Shown here in pieces: positions 16,513 through 25,665 of a stretch of DNA of 64,000 nt (positions are counted from its first letter, which is position 1; each line of letters starts with the position of its first letter). This stretch comes from CAKZNE01 sp040222435 (GTDB taxonomy: Bacteria > Bacteroidota > Bacteroidia > Flavobacteriales > Schleiferiaceae): the NCBI GenBank assembly GCA_965212245.1, contig OZ243107.1:3038001-3102000 (forward strand). Reading direction: 5' to 3'. A program made the position numbers and the translations under genes. The notes under the pieces are model-generated. The model was not told the DNA's origin and did no database searches. It was given only the letters and a program-made list of their open reading frames with translations.

Positions 16513-17454
16513 TCAATCAAATCGTGCATTTTCGGCTATTGAAAAACCATTTAGCAAATCCTTTATATTCATGCGTTTTTTGCCCTCCAACTGTATTTCA
16601 AGCAGTTTAAGTACACCATCTGCGCACGGCACCAAGATCACAGAACGTTTATCAGAAATGATACTTCCCGGAATACCATCGCTTTCCATAACATCTATTT
16701 CAGCCTGCAGAATTTTACAGTTCAGGCTGGTATTTTCCTGGTGCAATACAGTGTGAGCACCCGGGTAAGGAGATAAGCCCCGGATAAAGTTGTACACTTC
16801 CCTGACTGGTCTGTTAAAGTTGATGCGTGTATTTTCTTTAGTAAGCTTAGGAGCTTGTTTGTACTTACCTCTCATAAGTTGGGGAATGGCCTTGAGGTTT
16901 CCTTTATCCACTTTTCGAAGCGTATCCAATAACAACAAAGCTCCTTGTTCCATAAGCTTGTCATGAAGATCACCAGCTGTATCATTCTCGGAAATAGCAA
17001 CTTCCTTTTGTAACAGCATATCACCGGTGTCAATTTTTTCATTGATAAAAAAAGTAGTAGCCCCGCTTTTGGATTCACCATTTATAACCGCCCAGTTAAT
17101 GGGAGCTGCACCCCGGTAATCCGGAAGCAAAGAAGCATGCAGGTTTATAGTACCTTCAGGCGGCATGGCCCATACGCTCTCAGGCAACATCCGGAAAGCC
17201 ACCACTACAAACAGGTCTGCTTTGTATTCCCTTAGCTCTTCACAAAAGGCCTGGTCTTTCAGGTTAGTGGGTTGCAGTACCGGTAGGTTATGACTTTGAG
17301 CATACTTCTTAACGGCCGAAGCCATTAATTTACGACCTCGTCCGGCCGGTTTATCAGGAGCGGTAACCACTGCCACTACCTCTATTTCCGATTGATGTAA
17401 TTTATCCAGGCTGGCCACCGCAAAGTCTGGTGTGCCCATAAAAACGATCCGCAT
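16513..17454 (-). CDS. fmt: Methionyl-tRNA formyltransferase Fmt
   Basis: The protein is 313 residues from the ATG at 17454. An in-frame ATG at 17481 is rejected because the nine extra codons run through a terminator hairpin. It starts MRIVFMGTPDFAVASL. The formyl-folate catalytic site is visible in INLHASLLPDYRGAAPI (Asn and His) with the Asp in KIDTGDML, and the C-terminal OB-like domain binds tRNA. It formylates initiator Met-tRNA. A weak hairpin (16480-16498) lies past its stop on the HU side. Confidence 0.95.
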   Translation of the reverse strand: MRIVFMGTPDFAVASLDKLHQSEIEVVAVVTAPDKPAGRGRKLMASAVKKYAQSHNLPVLQPTNLKDQAFCEELREYKADLFVVVAFRMLPESVWAMPPEGTINLHASLLPDYRGAAPINWAVINGESKSGATTFFINEKIDTGDMLLQKEVAISENDTAGDLHDKLMEQGALLLLDTLRKVDKGNLKAIPQLMRGKYKQAPKLTKENTRINFNRPVREVYNFIRGLSPYPGAHTVLHQENTSLNCKILQAEIDVMESDGIPGSIISDKRSVILVPCADGVLKLLEIQLEGKKRMNIKDLLNGFSIAENARFD

Positions 17455-17460
17455 AATATC

Positions 17461-17496
17461 AAATAAAAAAATCCCCTGCAAAAGTAGGGGATTTGA
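17461..17496 (-). terminator. Rho-independent terminator of the DUF6588 gene
   Basis: A nine-bp stem (17469-17477 with 17486-17494) is followed on the minus strand by seven T. It lies between the DUF6588 gene and fmt and decides the fmt start. Confidence 0.85.
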
Positions 17497-17519
17497 GTTC
17501 TTGGTTAAAGAAGTTCTGC

Positions 17520-18542
17520 TTAGAAGTCCAGGCTAACACCTAAACCGGCTGTGGCTGAATTGTAAGCACCAAAAGTATAATCAGCAGAAAAAGCCATAAC
17601 CCAAAGGAATTTAAGTCTGAAACCTACATTACCTACAAAACCATCCGCACCATCCGCAGTAATAGCTACCGGGTCTTTGATAGAGGCTGTAACCGGAGGT
17701 AATCCCGGAGCGGTTTGCGTTTCATACGAATAGGTGCCGTTTACATTAATTTCAGTAGTGGCACTGTTAAAACCTAAACCTACGTATGGTGTAAAAAAGA
17801 GCAGTTTTTTAGAGATCAGGGCACGGAACGTATAACCTTTGGAATTAATAGCCAGCTCCTGATCATCATTACCGGAACCATCGTCTAAATCCATATTGAA
17901 TTTAAGAGATGTATATCCAAAGAACACTGAGGCATCAAAAGGCAATACCTTATCTCCGGGAATCCATTGCAGAATGTCGTGCTTAATACCAACTCCGAAT
18001 AAACCTACAGAGGCATCACCAAAACTAAGAGTAGGTACAAACCGTACTACCAGATCAGTATTTTTAATTAAACCTACACCTAGCTGTGCCATAGGAACGG
18101 GCAACATGGCTACACCTACACCACTTGGAGTAGTAAAACTTGAAGATTGATCGTCTTTAAAACGAAGAGCGGGACCTGCCGAATTAGCACCAAAAAAAGA
18201 AGGAGCCTCGGCTGATGTACCATTCACCAATTCCAGTTCACTCAACTCCGAATTGTTGATGGTAAAGTTCCGGTCAGATGAAGGAGCAAAAACAAAAGAA
18301 GGGGTTATCATAAGGTCAAAACGTCCCAGTTTATGTGGTTTGGCTGTTTGGTACCAGCCGTTGTTCAAACCAGTACCTAATGCATTGCCAAGAGGTTTTA
18401 AATAACCTCCGGCCAGGTAGTTGATATCAGACTGAGCACCTGCAATGATCTTACCGGGGTCAAAATCATCATATTGAGCTTTACCGCTGTATGAATACAG
18501 GCTAAAGGAAATGATGCAGCTTAAGATGTAAAATTGTTTCAT
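17520..18542 (-). CDS. DUF6588 family outer-membrane beta-barrel protein
   Basis: This 340-residue protein has a signal peptide cleaved after GKAQ. The mature part is rich in alternating strands with aromatic girdles (LGRFDLMITPSFVFAP, LFFTPYVGLGFNSA, FSADYTFGAYNSATAG) and ends in Phe (GLGVSLDF), as do outer-membrane barrels. It fits the Bacteroidota family DUF6588. Transport or structural function is unknown. It has its own promoter and terminator, so it is monocistronic. Confidence 0.78.
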   Translation of the reverse strand: MKQFYILSCIISFSLYSYSGKAQYDDFDPGKIIAGAQSDINYLAGGYLKPLGNALGTGLNNGWYQTAKPHKLGRFDLMITPSFVFAPSSDRNFTINNSELSELELVNGTSAEAPSFFGANSAGPALRFKDDQSSSFTTPSGVGVAMLPVPMAQLGVGLIKNTDLVVRFVPTLSFGDASVGLFGVGIKHDILQWIPGDKVLPFDASVFFGYTSLKFNMDLDDGSGNDDQELAINSKGYTFRALISKKLLFFTPYVGLGFNSATTEINVNGTYSYETQTAPGLPPVTASIKDPVAITADGADGFVGNVGFRLKFLWVMAFSADYTFGAYNSATAGLGVSLDF

Positions 18543-18560
18543 TCTTTAAAGTTTAAATTT

Positions 18561-18568
18561 CAAATATA
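18561..18568 (-). promoter_or_regulatory. Probable promoter -7 element of the DUF6588 gene
   Basis: On the minus strand this reads TATATTTG, an exact TAnnTTTG match, 18 bases before the ATG at 18542. No clear -33 TTG at the standard distance. Confidence 0.5.
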
Positions 18569-18618
18569 CAGGGACTTTTAATATCATAAATAAGTATTTG
18601 TACTTAGTACAGTTACTT

Positions 18619-20523
18619 TTAGAGGTTATTGGTTTTTATAAGGCCATTCTGCTCCAGTACTATCTCTTCGTCCAACAACCATCGTAAAACAGTGGTAATC
18701 TCTGGCAACGAATAATTTAGTGAGTTGGCCAATTGCTCAATGCTTACATCCGGATTGGCTTTAAGGTACTGAAGGATTTCATCCTGAATCCGGCTATGCT
18801 TTTCATGGTCTGGCTTTTTGCGTTGGCGACACACATCACAATGCCCACAGTCTTCCGTGTTGCTTTCACCGAAGTATGTGAGCAGGAGGCGGCTTCGGCA
18901 TACGGTTTCGTTTTCAATAAAATGGACTACAGATTCTATTCTGCGCTTAAGATCCTCAAAGCGATCTTTTAGATTTTCGTGCGAAACGGATAAATATTCT
19001 ACAGCCTGTCTGCCTTTGATGAAGGTAATGGACGATTCATCATTTTGGGGTAAATAATCAATTATACCCTGCTTTTTGAGATGTAGCAAAGCGGTATTCA
19101 CCTTCTCTGCCGAAGTATTAAGGCGGGAGGCCAGCAGGTATTCATTGATGTTGGTGTATTCTATATCCAAACCACCGTATGAACGGACCAGCATTTTAAT
19201 AAGAAGATCCATGCCCGGATTGCGCAACTGAAAATCATATAAAGAAGTGCGGTCTGACTTCAATAACAAGCGTGATGGCTGCTTGAAACCTTCACTCAGT
19301 GAAAAAAGACCTTCTCTTTCCAGGATCTTTAAAGACTGGTAGGTTTTCAATAAAGCCAGTCCATAATCCTTACAAAAGGTATTGATCTCAAAACCAAAAG
19401 ACTGATTTTCACCGGCACCTTCTGCTAGCTGTAAGTGATTACAAAGGGCACGGTACACTTTGCGGATATAGTCCAGGTCGGGGAAGCTGTCCAGTGACTT
19501 ACTGATTAGTTCATCAATATCCGCAGGACCGCAGACCACAACAGAGTAGGCATTTTGACCATCACGGCCACCCCGGCCGGCCTCTTGAAAATAAGCTTCT
19601 AATGAATCTGGTAAATCCAGGTGAATAACCACCCGAACGTCCGGCTTGTCAATACCCATTCCAAAGGCGTTGGTGCAAACCATTATGCGGGTTTTATTAT
19701 CCAACCATTGTTTCTGTTTTTGTTGTCGCTTACGGTTGTCCAGCCCGGCATGGTAATAATCTGCTGAAAAACCGTTTTGTTGTAACCATTTGGCAATTTC
19801 AACGGTATGCTTGCGATTCCGGGCGTATATAATAGATGTGCCATTAATTTTTCGTAGAATGGCTAAAGTGCGGCTCCACTTGCTTTCAGTTTTTAAAACA
19901 TTGTAATGCAGGTTAGGCCGGTAAAAGCTCTTTTGAAATACGTTAACTTCTTTAAACCCTAGTTTTTCCTGGATATCCTGAACCACTGGTGGTGTGGCGG
20001 TAGCCGTTAAGGCTAGTACCGGGATTTCCGGAAATAAGGTTCGTATTTCAGCTATTTGCAGGTAGGGCGGTCGGAAATCGTACCCCCACTGTGATATGCA
20101 ATGTGCTTCATCTATAACCAATAGATTTACTTTCATGCGCTTAAAGCGCTCTTGTACCAAATCGGATTGAAGGCGTTCCGGGGATAAGTATAAAAACTTA
20201 TACGTGCCGTTTATGGCATTCTCCAGGGCCAGGTCTATTTCCCGGTATGATAAATTACTGTTCAGTGCTATGGCTGGTATACCAATCTTTCTCAGGTTCT
20301 GAACCTGATCGTCCATCAATGCTATAAGTGGGGAAATAACGATGCCTATGCCTTCTCGCGCCATTACCGGAATCTGGAAGCATACGGATTTACCACCTCC
20401 TGTGGGTAGCAGGGCGAGGGTATCACGGTTTTCCAGTACAGAGTGGATTATATCTTCCTGCAGGGGCCTGAATGTAGAATAACCCCAGTATTGCTTTAGT
20501 ATTTCATGGATGCGATCCGTCAC
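18619..20523 (-). CDS. recQ: ATP-dependent DNA helicase RecQ
   Basis: This 634-residue superfamily 2 helicase begins at a GTG at 20523. Walker A is LLPTGGGKSVCFQIP (Lys45), the Walker B box is DEAH (138-141) in VIDEAHCISQWGYDFRP, and motif VI is QEAGRGGRDG. A zinc-binding subdomain with CRSRLLLTYFGE and CGHCDVC follows, then a winged-helix region. There is no obvious HRDC domain; the C-terminus is a short helical segment. RecQ acts in recombination and fork repair. Its start overlaps the previous stop (GTGA), so it is coupled to the upstream ATPase gene. Confidence 0.95.
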   Translation of the reverse strand: MTDRIHEILKQYWGYSTFRPLQEDIIHSVLENRDTLALLPTGGGKSVCFQIPVMAREGIGIVISPLIALMDDQVQNLRKIGIPAIALNSNLSYREIDLALENAINGTYKFLYLSPERLQSDLVQERFKRMKVNLLVIDEAHCISQWGYDFRPPYLQIAEIRTLFPEIPVLALTATATPPVVQDIQEKLGFKEVNVFQKSFYRPNLHYNVLKTESKWSRTLAILRKINGTSIIYARNRKHTVEIAKWLQQNGFSADYYHAGLDNRKRQQKQKQWLDNKTRIMVCTNAFGMGIDKPDVRVVIHLDLPDSLEAYFQEAGRGGRDGQNAYSVVVCGPADIDELISKSLDSFPDLDYIRKVYRALCNHLQLAEGAGENQSFGFEINTFCKDYGLALLKTYQSLKILEREGLFSLSEGFKQPSRLLLKSDRTSLYDFQLRNPGMDLLIKMLVRSYGGLDIEYTNINEYLLASRLNTSAEKVNTALLHLKKQGIIDYLPQNDESSITFIKGRQAVEYLSVSHENLKDRFEDLKRRIESVVHFIENETVCRSRLLLTYFGESNTEDCGHCDVCRQRKKPDHEKHSRIQDEILQYLKANPDVSIEQLANSLNYSLPEITTVLRWLLDEEIVLEQNGLIKTNNL

Positions 20524-21059
20524 ACCAACTCAAGCTTCTCCAATATCATTTGCAAGCGCTCCTCAGCAGCAATGCGGGGAAGTTCTATCACTTCATAACC
20601 CAAACCTTTATATACGCCCAGTAGCTTGTCGTGGATGGTCTGCATGGCTTCCAGATCTTCACGCCTTTCCTCATCTACTGAGTATATAGCCGGCCAGGGG
20701 GGGGTGAGAAAAACTACCGGGTAATAGCGGTACTGACGGGCCATAGCCTCCAGGCTTTCTTCATGTATATTCTCTTTACGTAAATAGGCCAGTACATCAG
20801 GCATGCCCCGGTCATAAAAATTCCACTCACCCAGGATTGCGTCATCGTATTGCTGTTTTTGACCTTCAAACACTAAATGACTAAAGCCCGGAAGGTCGTC
20901 CCAGGGCAATAAGCGGGTACCCATGTCCAATTGCTGGCGAATCACCGCTCTTGAAATTTCCTGATAACAACGATAGCCACGCTTATCCAATAAGTTGAGC
21001 AGGGTAGACTTGCCGGTGCCCGGCCCACCCGTAATAATTACCCGTTTGGTAATGGTCAT
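20520..21059 (-). CDS. AAA/NTPase-like predicted ATPase (AAA_28 type)
   Basis: This 179-residue P-loop protein has Walker A in IITGGPGTGKSTLLNLL and a kinase-like lid region (NFYDRGMPDVLAYL, DEERREDLEAMQ). It matches the small AAA_28/COG3911 family of predicted ATPases, whose substrate is unknown. It lies four bases after the Mpo1-like gene and overlaps the recQ start by four bases, so the three genes are one operon. Confidence 0.82.
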   Translation of the reverse strand: MTITKRVIITGGPGTGKSTLLNLLDKRGYRCYQEISRAVIRQQLDMGTRLLPWDDLPGFSHLVFEGQKQQYDDAILGEWNFYDRGMPDVLAYLRKENIHEESLEAMARQYRYYPVVFLTPPWPAIYSVDEERREDLEAMQTIHDKLLGVYKGLGYEVIELPRIAAEERLQMILEKLELV

Positions 21060-21063
21060 AGGA

Positions 21064-21543
21064 TCAATAGGGAATGTTCAGTTTTCGATAAATAAAGCCC
21101 ATCAGCCAAGCCGGTCCGATCAGTAAAAACTGAAGATCTTCAATAAAAGACGGCTTTTTACCTTCTATCTTATGACCTATGAACTGACCTATCCAGGCGG
21201 CCACAAATATAACAAGTGAAACAACCCATAATGAAATAGAACCGTTTTGAATCCAAATTACAGCCTGCAGGCAAAGCAAACTAAAGAGTAATATACCGAC
21301 AGCCATACCCGGAGAAAGACGCACATAAAAGATAAGAGCCAGTATAAGCACCATCGTACCGAAGTGAATATAAGGTTGTATTTCCATGGGAAAAAACTCT
21401 TTTAAACCTTGTGCAGGAATGGAGGCCAGCAAACCTATCAAAGAAAAGAAAATGAGTGGGACACAAATCCAGTGAATGGTTTTATTGACTGCATTTTGAT
21501 GGCTCAACCCATATTCGGAAAACCAGCTATGTATTGATTTCAT
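21064..21543 (-). CDS. Mpo1-like (DUF962) membrane protein
   Basis: This 159-residue protein has four membrane segments and conserved histidines at the helix ends: SHQNAVNKTIHWICVP near the start and GQFIGHKIEGKKPSF before the last helix (FLLIGPAWLMGFIY). This is the DUF962/Mpo1 pattern. Yeast Mpo1 is an Fe-dependent dioxygenase of 2-hydroxy fatty acids; the same chemistry is possible here but untested. It is the first gene of the recQ operon. Confidence 0.88.
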   Translation of the reverse strand: MKSIHSWFSEYGLSHQNAVNKTIHWICVPLIFFSLIGLLASIPAQGLKEFFPMEIQPYIHFGTMVLILALIFYVRLSPGMAVGILLFSLLCLQAVIWIQNGSISLWVVSLVIFVAAWIGQFIGHKIEGKKPSFIEDLQFLLIGPAWLMGFIYRKLNIPY

Positions 21544-21553
21544 GGAAAATTAA

Positions 21554-21581
21554 TTGATCAATCTAAGTTAATGTATTTTCG
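21554..21581 (+). promoter_or_regulatory. Probable promoter of the DUF493 gene
   Basis: TTG (21554-21556), 17-base spacer, TATTTTCG (21574-21581), a 7/8 match to TAnnTTTG. The ATG is 18 bases downstream. Confidence 0.5.
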
Positions 21582-21598
21582 CATTTTAGAATTTTATC

Positions 21599-21886
21599 AT
21601 GACAGATAAAGAGAGAGAAGAGAAGTATCAAGCCTTGGAAACCGCCCTTAAGGAAAGCCTTTCGTGGCCCAGTGTATATATGTTTAAATTTATTATTCCC
21701 GCTGATAACCGAACTCTGGCCCAGGTGGAAAATCTGTTTAACTCTAAAGAGTCAGAGATCAATGTGAGAGAATCACGCAAAGGAAATTTCCTGAGTATCA
21801 CGGTTAAAGAGATGATGATGAGTCCTGAAAAAGTGATTGAGCGCTACCGTATGGCAGAAGGTATAAAAGGATTAATGAGCCTGTGA
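21599..21886 (+). CDS. DUF493 family protein (YbeD-like)
   Basis: This 95-residue soluble protein has a ferredoxin-like alpha/beta pattern: SVYMFKFIIPADNRTLAQVEN, then FLSITVKEMMMSPEKVIERY. This is the DUF493/YbeD family, a small ACT-like domain with no established function. Its stop (TGA at 21884-21886) is within a GTGA that overlaps a possible start of the next gene, so the two are coupled. Confidence 0.85.
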   Translation: MTDKEREEKYQALETALKESLSWPSVYMFKFIIPADNRTLAQVENLFNSKESEINVRESRKGNFLSITVKEMMMSPEKVIERYRMAEGIKGLMSL

Positions 21887-21888
21887 AT

Positions 21889-22758
21889 ATGGAGAATCCA
21901 TTCGAGCTTCCGTTCATGGATTCCACGGCTTTTCCCATCCTGGTATCCGTTTTTACGGTACTGGCTTTACTTGAGTTTTTTATTGTTTTACGCCCCTGGA
22001 AGAGAAACCGGTGGAAACGTTGGGTTCACAATGGACTTATTGCATTGATAGGTTTACCAGCAGCACGGCTATTGCTTTTACCAGCTACAGTTGCACTGGC
22101 CTATTATTGCGGAAAGGAAGGTATTGGTTTACTCAACCTTATAGAGCTGCCCAAATGGGTAGAATGGATGGCCGGTCTTATCATACTGGATTACGCTATT
22201 TACCTTTGGCACCGTGCCAATCATGTTTTTCCTTTTTTATGGCGTTTTCATAATGTGCATCATATTGATCTGGAGATGGATATTTCCACGGGTATTCGCT
22301 TTCACTTGGGTGAAATGATATTATCCATTCCATTTCGCTGTATAGTTGTTTTACTTTCCGGAGTTTCACCCCTGATGTTGCTGGTATATGAAGTGATTTT
22401 TGAAGCCGCCACGCTTTTTCATCATAGCAACATAAAGTTACCGGTAAGCCTGGAGCGCCTGTTGGTCCGGTTTATTGTAACGCCCCGTATGCACGGTATT
22501 CACCATAGCATTGTAGCTCGTGAAGCCAACAGCAATTATTCAACCGTATTGAATGTATGGGATAGATTTCACAAAACCCGGTATCTCCAGGTAAAACAAG
22601 AGGCTTTAATTTTGGGGGTACCGGCCTACCGAAAAGAAGAAGAAAATACTTTTTTACGTTTGTTAATGCACCCTTTTACCCGGCAGCGGGCCTGGCTGCT
22701 GCCAGACGGCAGTGAAGCGCGGAGAAAACCTGAAGACACCTCAGAAAAACTGATGTGA
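21889..22758 (+). CDS. Sterol desaturase / fatty acid hydroxylase family protein
   Basis: The protein is 289 residues from the ATG at 21889 (a GTG at 21883 would add two). It has four membrane segments and the eight-histidine di-iron signature: HRANH, FHNVHHID, HHSN, MHGIHHS. Members insert oxygen or double bonds into lipids; the substrate is not predictable. It runs convergent with the CPXCG gene, which ends in the very next base. Confidence 0.9.
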   Translation: MENPFELPFMDSTAFPILVSVFTVLALLEFFIVLRPWKRNRWKRWVHNGLIALIGLPAARLLLLPATVALAYYCGKEGIGLLNLIELPKWVEWMAGLIILDYAIYLWHRANHVFPFLWRFHNVHHIDLEMDISTGIRFHLGEMILSIPFRCIVVLLSGVSPLMLLVYEVIFEAATLFHHSNIKLPVSLERLLVRFIVTPRMHGIHHSIVAREANSNYSTVLNVWDRFHKTRYLQVKQEALILGVPAYRKEEENTFLRLLMHPFTRQRAWLLPDGSEARRKPEDTSEKLM

Positions 22759-22944
22759 TTACTGCCCTATTGGTTCGGCACTAAACTCCTGTACTTCCCG
22801 ATCTTCATTTAACCTGATGCTAAATTCAATGGGATTACAGCATCGCTCACAATCTTCAATGTATTCCTGCTCCGGCTGGGATAAATCTATCAAAACCGAG
22901 ACTTCTGAAAAGCAATAGGGACACTGATAAAAGTACTCTTCCAT
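22759..22944 (-). CDS. CPXCG-motif cysteine-rich protein
   Basis: This 61-residue protein has two cysteine pairs, QCPYCFSEV near the start and DCERCCNPIEF in the middle, with the pattern of the PF14255 Cys_rich_CPXG family, a small zinc-ribbon of unknown role. Its stop directly abuts the stop of the sterol desaturase gene on the other strand. Confidence 0.85.
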   Translation of the reverse strand: MEEYFYQCPYCFSEVSVLIDLSQPEQEYIEDCERCCNPIEFSIRLNEDREVQEFSAEPIGQ

Positions 22945-23019
22945 TTTTCTTTAACAGGTGTTTTAGAATTTAACGTGCTTTTAACTTTTTAATTAACTAT
23001 TACAGAATGTTTTACGAGC

Positions 23020-23027
23020 TAATTTTG
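23020..23027 (+). promoter_or_regulatory. Probable promoter -7 element of the PDZ protein gene
   Basis: TAATTTTG matches the TAnnTTTG consensus exactly, 22 bases before the ATG at 23050. Confidence 0.5.
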
Positions 23028-23049
23028 ACGTAAACCAAAAAAAGTTGCC

Positions 23050-24417
23050 ATGATGATCAAGTATTTCCTGCCGCTGGCCTTTCTGGGCCTCTCCATACTG
23101 AGCTTTCCTGTTAAAGCTCAATCTGAGAACGAAAATACCAAAAAAGACACCCGGGTGAATATTTCTATTACCCGGGACGGGAAAACCCGGAACATCACTA
23201 TTGATCCTGAAAATATGGACAATTTGAAAGATGTGATGGATAATATATCTGAGCTGGAAGAAATTGAACTTTCTGCTGAAGATGGTATATATGAGGTAAT
23301 TGTGAGATCAAAAGATAGTAAAGGCTTTAGTCACTTTGATGTTTCTGAAGATGTAAATGTGTTTTTTGACCATAAGGTAAATAGAGAGCCCCGTGCCTTT
23401 TTAGGAGTGGTGGGTAAGGCCAGTGAAAAAGGTATTTACCTGGAAAAAATAATAGGCGAAAGCGGAGCTGAAGAAGCCGGATTAAAAGCCGGTGATGTGA
23501 TTCTGGAAATGGATGGTATAAAGCTGGAGAGCTACCAAGTATTCATCAAAGGTATACGTTCAAAAGAGATAGGGGATAAGATAAAGCTGAAGATAGAGCG
23601 GGATGGTAAAACCAAAAGGGTGGAAGCTACCTTAGGAGAAAATACCAACCGCTTAATAGAGTGGAAGAGTAGTTTTTCTGAAGAGATGCCAGAATACCTG
23701 ACCCGCATGAAGAACTTTGACACAGACCCGGATAGAGGTTACCTGGGTATTGAATTTTCTATGGAAGGTGGAGAAGGAGTAAAGGTTAATAAAGTAGTGG
23801 ATGAGAGTCCTGCTGCTAAAGCCGGGCTTAAAGAAGGTGACCATATTGTTGCCATAGATGGAAAGCCTACCCTTGATGGTGAAAGTTTTTTAGAAGCTAT
23901 TCGTACTAAAAAGAAGGGTGATAAAGTAGAGCTTAAACTGCAAAGAGGTGAAAAATCTATTACCGAGCATATTACTCTTACGGAATGGACCCGGCCATTC
24001 TCTGAAAAAATATCAGTTTATCGCACACATGCTAATGGCCCCGGCTTTTTTAAGGATAAAGATGTGAAACTACGGGTGAAAGTAAGTTTTAGCGCAGTTT
24101 CTAAAGAAGAGCAAAAAATGGTAAACAAAGCTCTTGGGCTTGGGAAGAATACCAAAGGCTTTGAAAGCGTAGATGTAGATGTATATCCCAATCCTGGTTC
24201 TGGAAATTATGAGATAGATGCGAATATTCCTGAAGCAGAGTTTTTGGATGTAAAAGTTCTGGATCAATCCGGAAAAGAAGTGTTAACCAAAAAGCTGGAA
24301 AACTCAGAAGGACACTTCAAGAGTTCAGTGGATATAAGTGATAAAGCGAATGGACTCTATTTTCTGGTATTGCAGAGCGGGGAACGCACACAGATTGAAA
24401 AACTCATTAAAGAGTAG
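23050..24417 (+). CDS. Secreted double-PDZ protein with T9SS type A sorting domain
   Basis: This 455-residue protein has a signal peptide (cut near VKAQ). Two PDZ domains follow: the first about 115-205 (RAFLGVVGKASEKGIYLE, AGLKAGDVILEMDG), the second about 225-310 (RGYLGIEFSMEGGEGVKV, AGLKEGDHIVAIDG). From about residue 376, VDVYPNPGSGNYEI to LQSGERTQIEKLIKE is a Por-type C-terminal sorting domain, directing export by the type IX system. There is no protease domain, so it probably binds peptide C-termini or scaffolds other surface proteins. Confidence 0.88.
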   Translation: MMIKYFLPLAFLGLSILSFPVKAQSENENTKKDTRVNISITRDGKTRNITIDPENMDNLKDVMDNISELEEIELSAEDGIYEVIVRSKDSKGFSHFDVSEDVNVFFDHKVNREPRAFLGVVGKASEKGIYLEKIIGESGAEEAGLKAGDVILEMDGIKLESYQVFIKGIRSKEIGDKIKLKIERDGKTKRVEATLGENTNRLIEWKSSFSEEMPEYLTRMKNFDTDPDRGYLGIEFSMEGGEGVKVNKVVDESPAAKAGLKEGDHIVAIDGKPTLDGESFLEAIRTKKKGDKVELKLQRGEKSITEHITLTEWTRPFSEKISVYRTHANGPGFFKDKDVKLRVKVSFSAVSKEEQKMVNKALGLGKNTKGFESVDVDVYPNPGSGNYEIDANIPEAEFLDVKVLDQSGKEVLTKKLENSEGHFKSSVDISDKANGLYFLVLQSGERTQIEKLIKE

Positions 24418-24440
24418 TATTAATTTAGTTTTCCAAAGCC

Positions 24441-24468
24441 GGGCGCCTCTTCTGAGGCGCCTTTTTTA
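24441..24468 (+). terminator. Rho-independent terminator after the PDZ protein gene
   Basis: An eight-bp GC-rich perfect stem (24442-24449 with 24454-24461) is followed by six T. It reaches the stop codon of the convergent transporter gene. Confidence 0.9.
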
Positions 24469-25638
24469 TAAGTCCTTATAGCGTACAATATAGATAGCTA
24501 TTGCCGCAGTGATTAACATCAGAAATGCGGCTCCCACGTACGGAAGAAAAAAGTAATAACCGTATAGTGTTCCACCTGCAAAAGGTCCTATGATCCGGGA
24601 AAGTGAACCGGTGGATTGCAGAAGACCCATAACCTTGCCTTGCTCATTTTTCCCGGCAGTCTGTGCCAGCAATGATGATAGAGTGGGTGTAAAAAAAGCC
24701 ATACCAACGGCTATAAAAACCAGAGCAATCAATTCCAGGGGAATGAAATAGGCCTCGGGAACAAAAGGCAGGCTTAGTAAGCCGGTAAACATAAAGAAAT
24801 GTCCGGCTACAAAAAGTTTTTTCTCACCAAAGCGTTTTGTCAGCTTTCCGATTAAGGTACCTTGTATAATGGCAATGGATACACCTACAAAAGCAAAGGT
24901 GTAACCTACTTCGGCCTCCGTAAGTCTGAAGTGCCCTTCCCACATCAGTGAGGCGGTAATTTGTAACATTGAAAAGGCCGTCATGAATACAAATTGTATA
25001 AGGAGAAAACTGCGAATATCACGCCTTGGGAATACGGCTGCAATTTCCTTGAAGGGATTGGGGAAAAAAGTTCCTTCTGAATTCTTACGTAAATTGGATT
25101 CAGGTAGCATAAAAAAGGCCATAATAAGGTTTATCCCCGCTAAAATAGCCGCTACATAGCCCACCCATTCAATGCCATAGGTTGTTTTAAGAAAACCACC
25201 CAGGGGTGGGCCAAAAATGAAACCCAGGCCAAAAGCGGCCCCTATAATTCCAAAGTTCTTAGCACGATTATCCGGGTTGGAAATATCACTTACAAAAGCA
25301 TTGGCCGTGCTGATATTAGCCGCACCAATACCGGCCAGCATACGTGCTGCAAAAAGCAGAAGAATAGTGTTTGAATTTGCAAAAAGGAGGTAGGAGAGGG
25401 CCACAAGAAAAATACTATAGAGCAGTACCGGCCTGCGTCCGATCCGGTCACTCAAACGCCCCCAAAACGGGGCAAACACAAATTGCATAAAGGAAAAACT
25501 GGCTGCTATTAAACCAATAACCCAACTGGGGGCGCCTAATTCATCTGCGTAAATGGGTAGAATAGGAATGATAATACCAAAACCAAGCAGATCAATAAAT
25601 ATGGTAATAAAGAGAACAAGAAGTGGTTTATTTCGCAT
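24466..25638 (-). CDS. Tet/TCR-type MFS transporter
   Basis: This 390-residue protein has 12 membrane segments. The start LLVLFITIFIDLLGFGIIIP and the loop 2-3 motif GRLSDRIGRRPVLL are characteristic of the TetA-like DHA1 drug/H+ antiporters. FGPPLGGFL carries the antiporter motif C. It exports small molecules across the inner membrane; no regulator or resistance context is present, so the substrate is unknown. It is 27 bases after rnz on the same strand and may share its transcript. Confidence 0.9.
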   Translation of the reverse strand: MRNKPLLVLFITIFIDLLGFGIIIPILPIYADELGAPSWVIGLIAASFSFMQFVFAPFWGRLSDRIGRRPVLLYSIFLVALSYLLFANSNTILLLFAARMLAGIGAANISTANAFVSDISNPDNRAKNFGIIGAAFGLGFIFGPPLGGFLKTTYGIEWVGYVAAILAGINLIMAFFMLPESNLRKNSEGTFFPNPFKEIAAVFPRRDIRSFLLIQFVFMTAFSMLQITASLMWEGHFRLTEAEVGYTFAFVGVSIAIIQGTLIGKLTKRFGEKKLFVAGHFFMFTGLLSLPFVPEAYFIPLELIALVFIAVGMAFFTPTLSSLLAQTAGKNEQGKVMGLLQSTGSLSRIIGPFAGGTLYGYYFFLPYVGAAFLMLITAAIAIYIVRYKDL

Positions 25639-25665
25639 GCGGGCTGCGAATATAGGAGCCTTATT

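Noticed and set aside
17455..17481. Longer Fmt start at an upstream ATG
   Set aside because: The extra nine codons run through a clear terminator hairpin, and the protein from 17454 starts with the conserved MRIVFMGTPDFA.
24466..25638. Tetracycline resistance gene
   Set aside because: The Tet-type motifs define a broad exporter group; no tetR or mobile element is adjacent, so resistance cannot be claimed.
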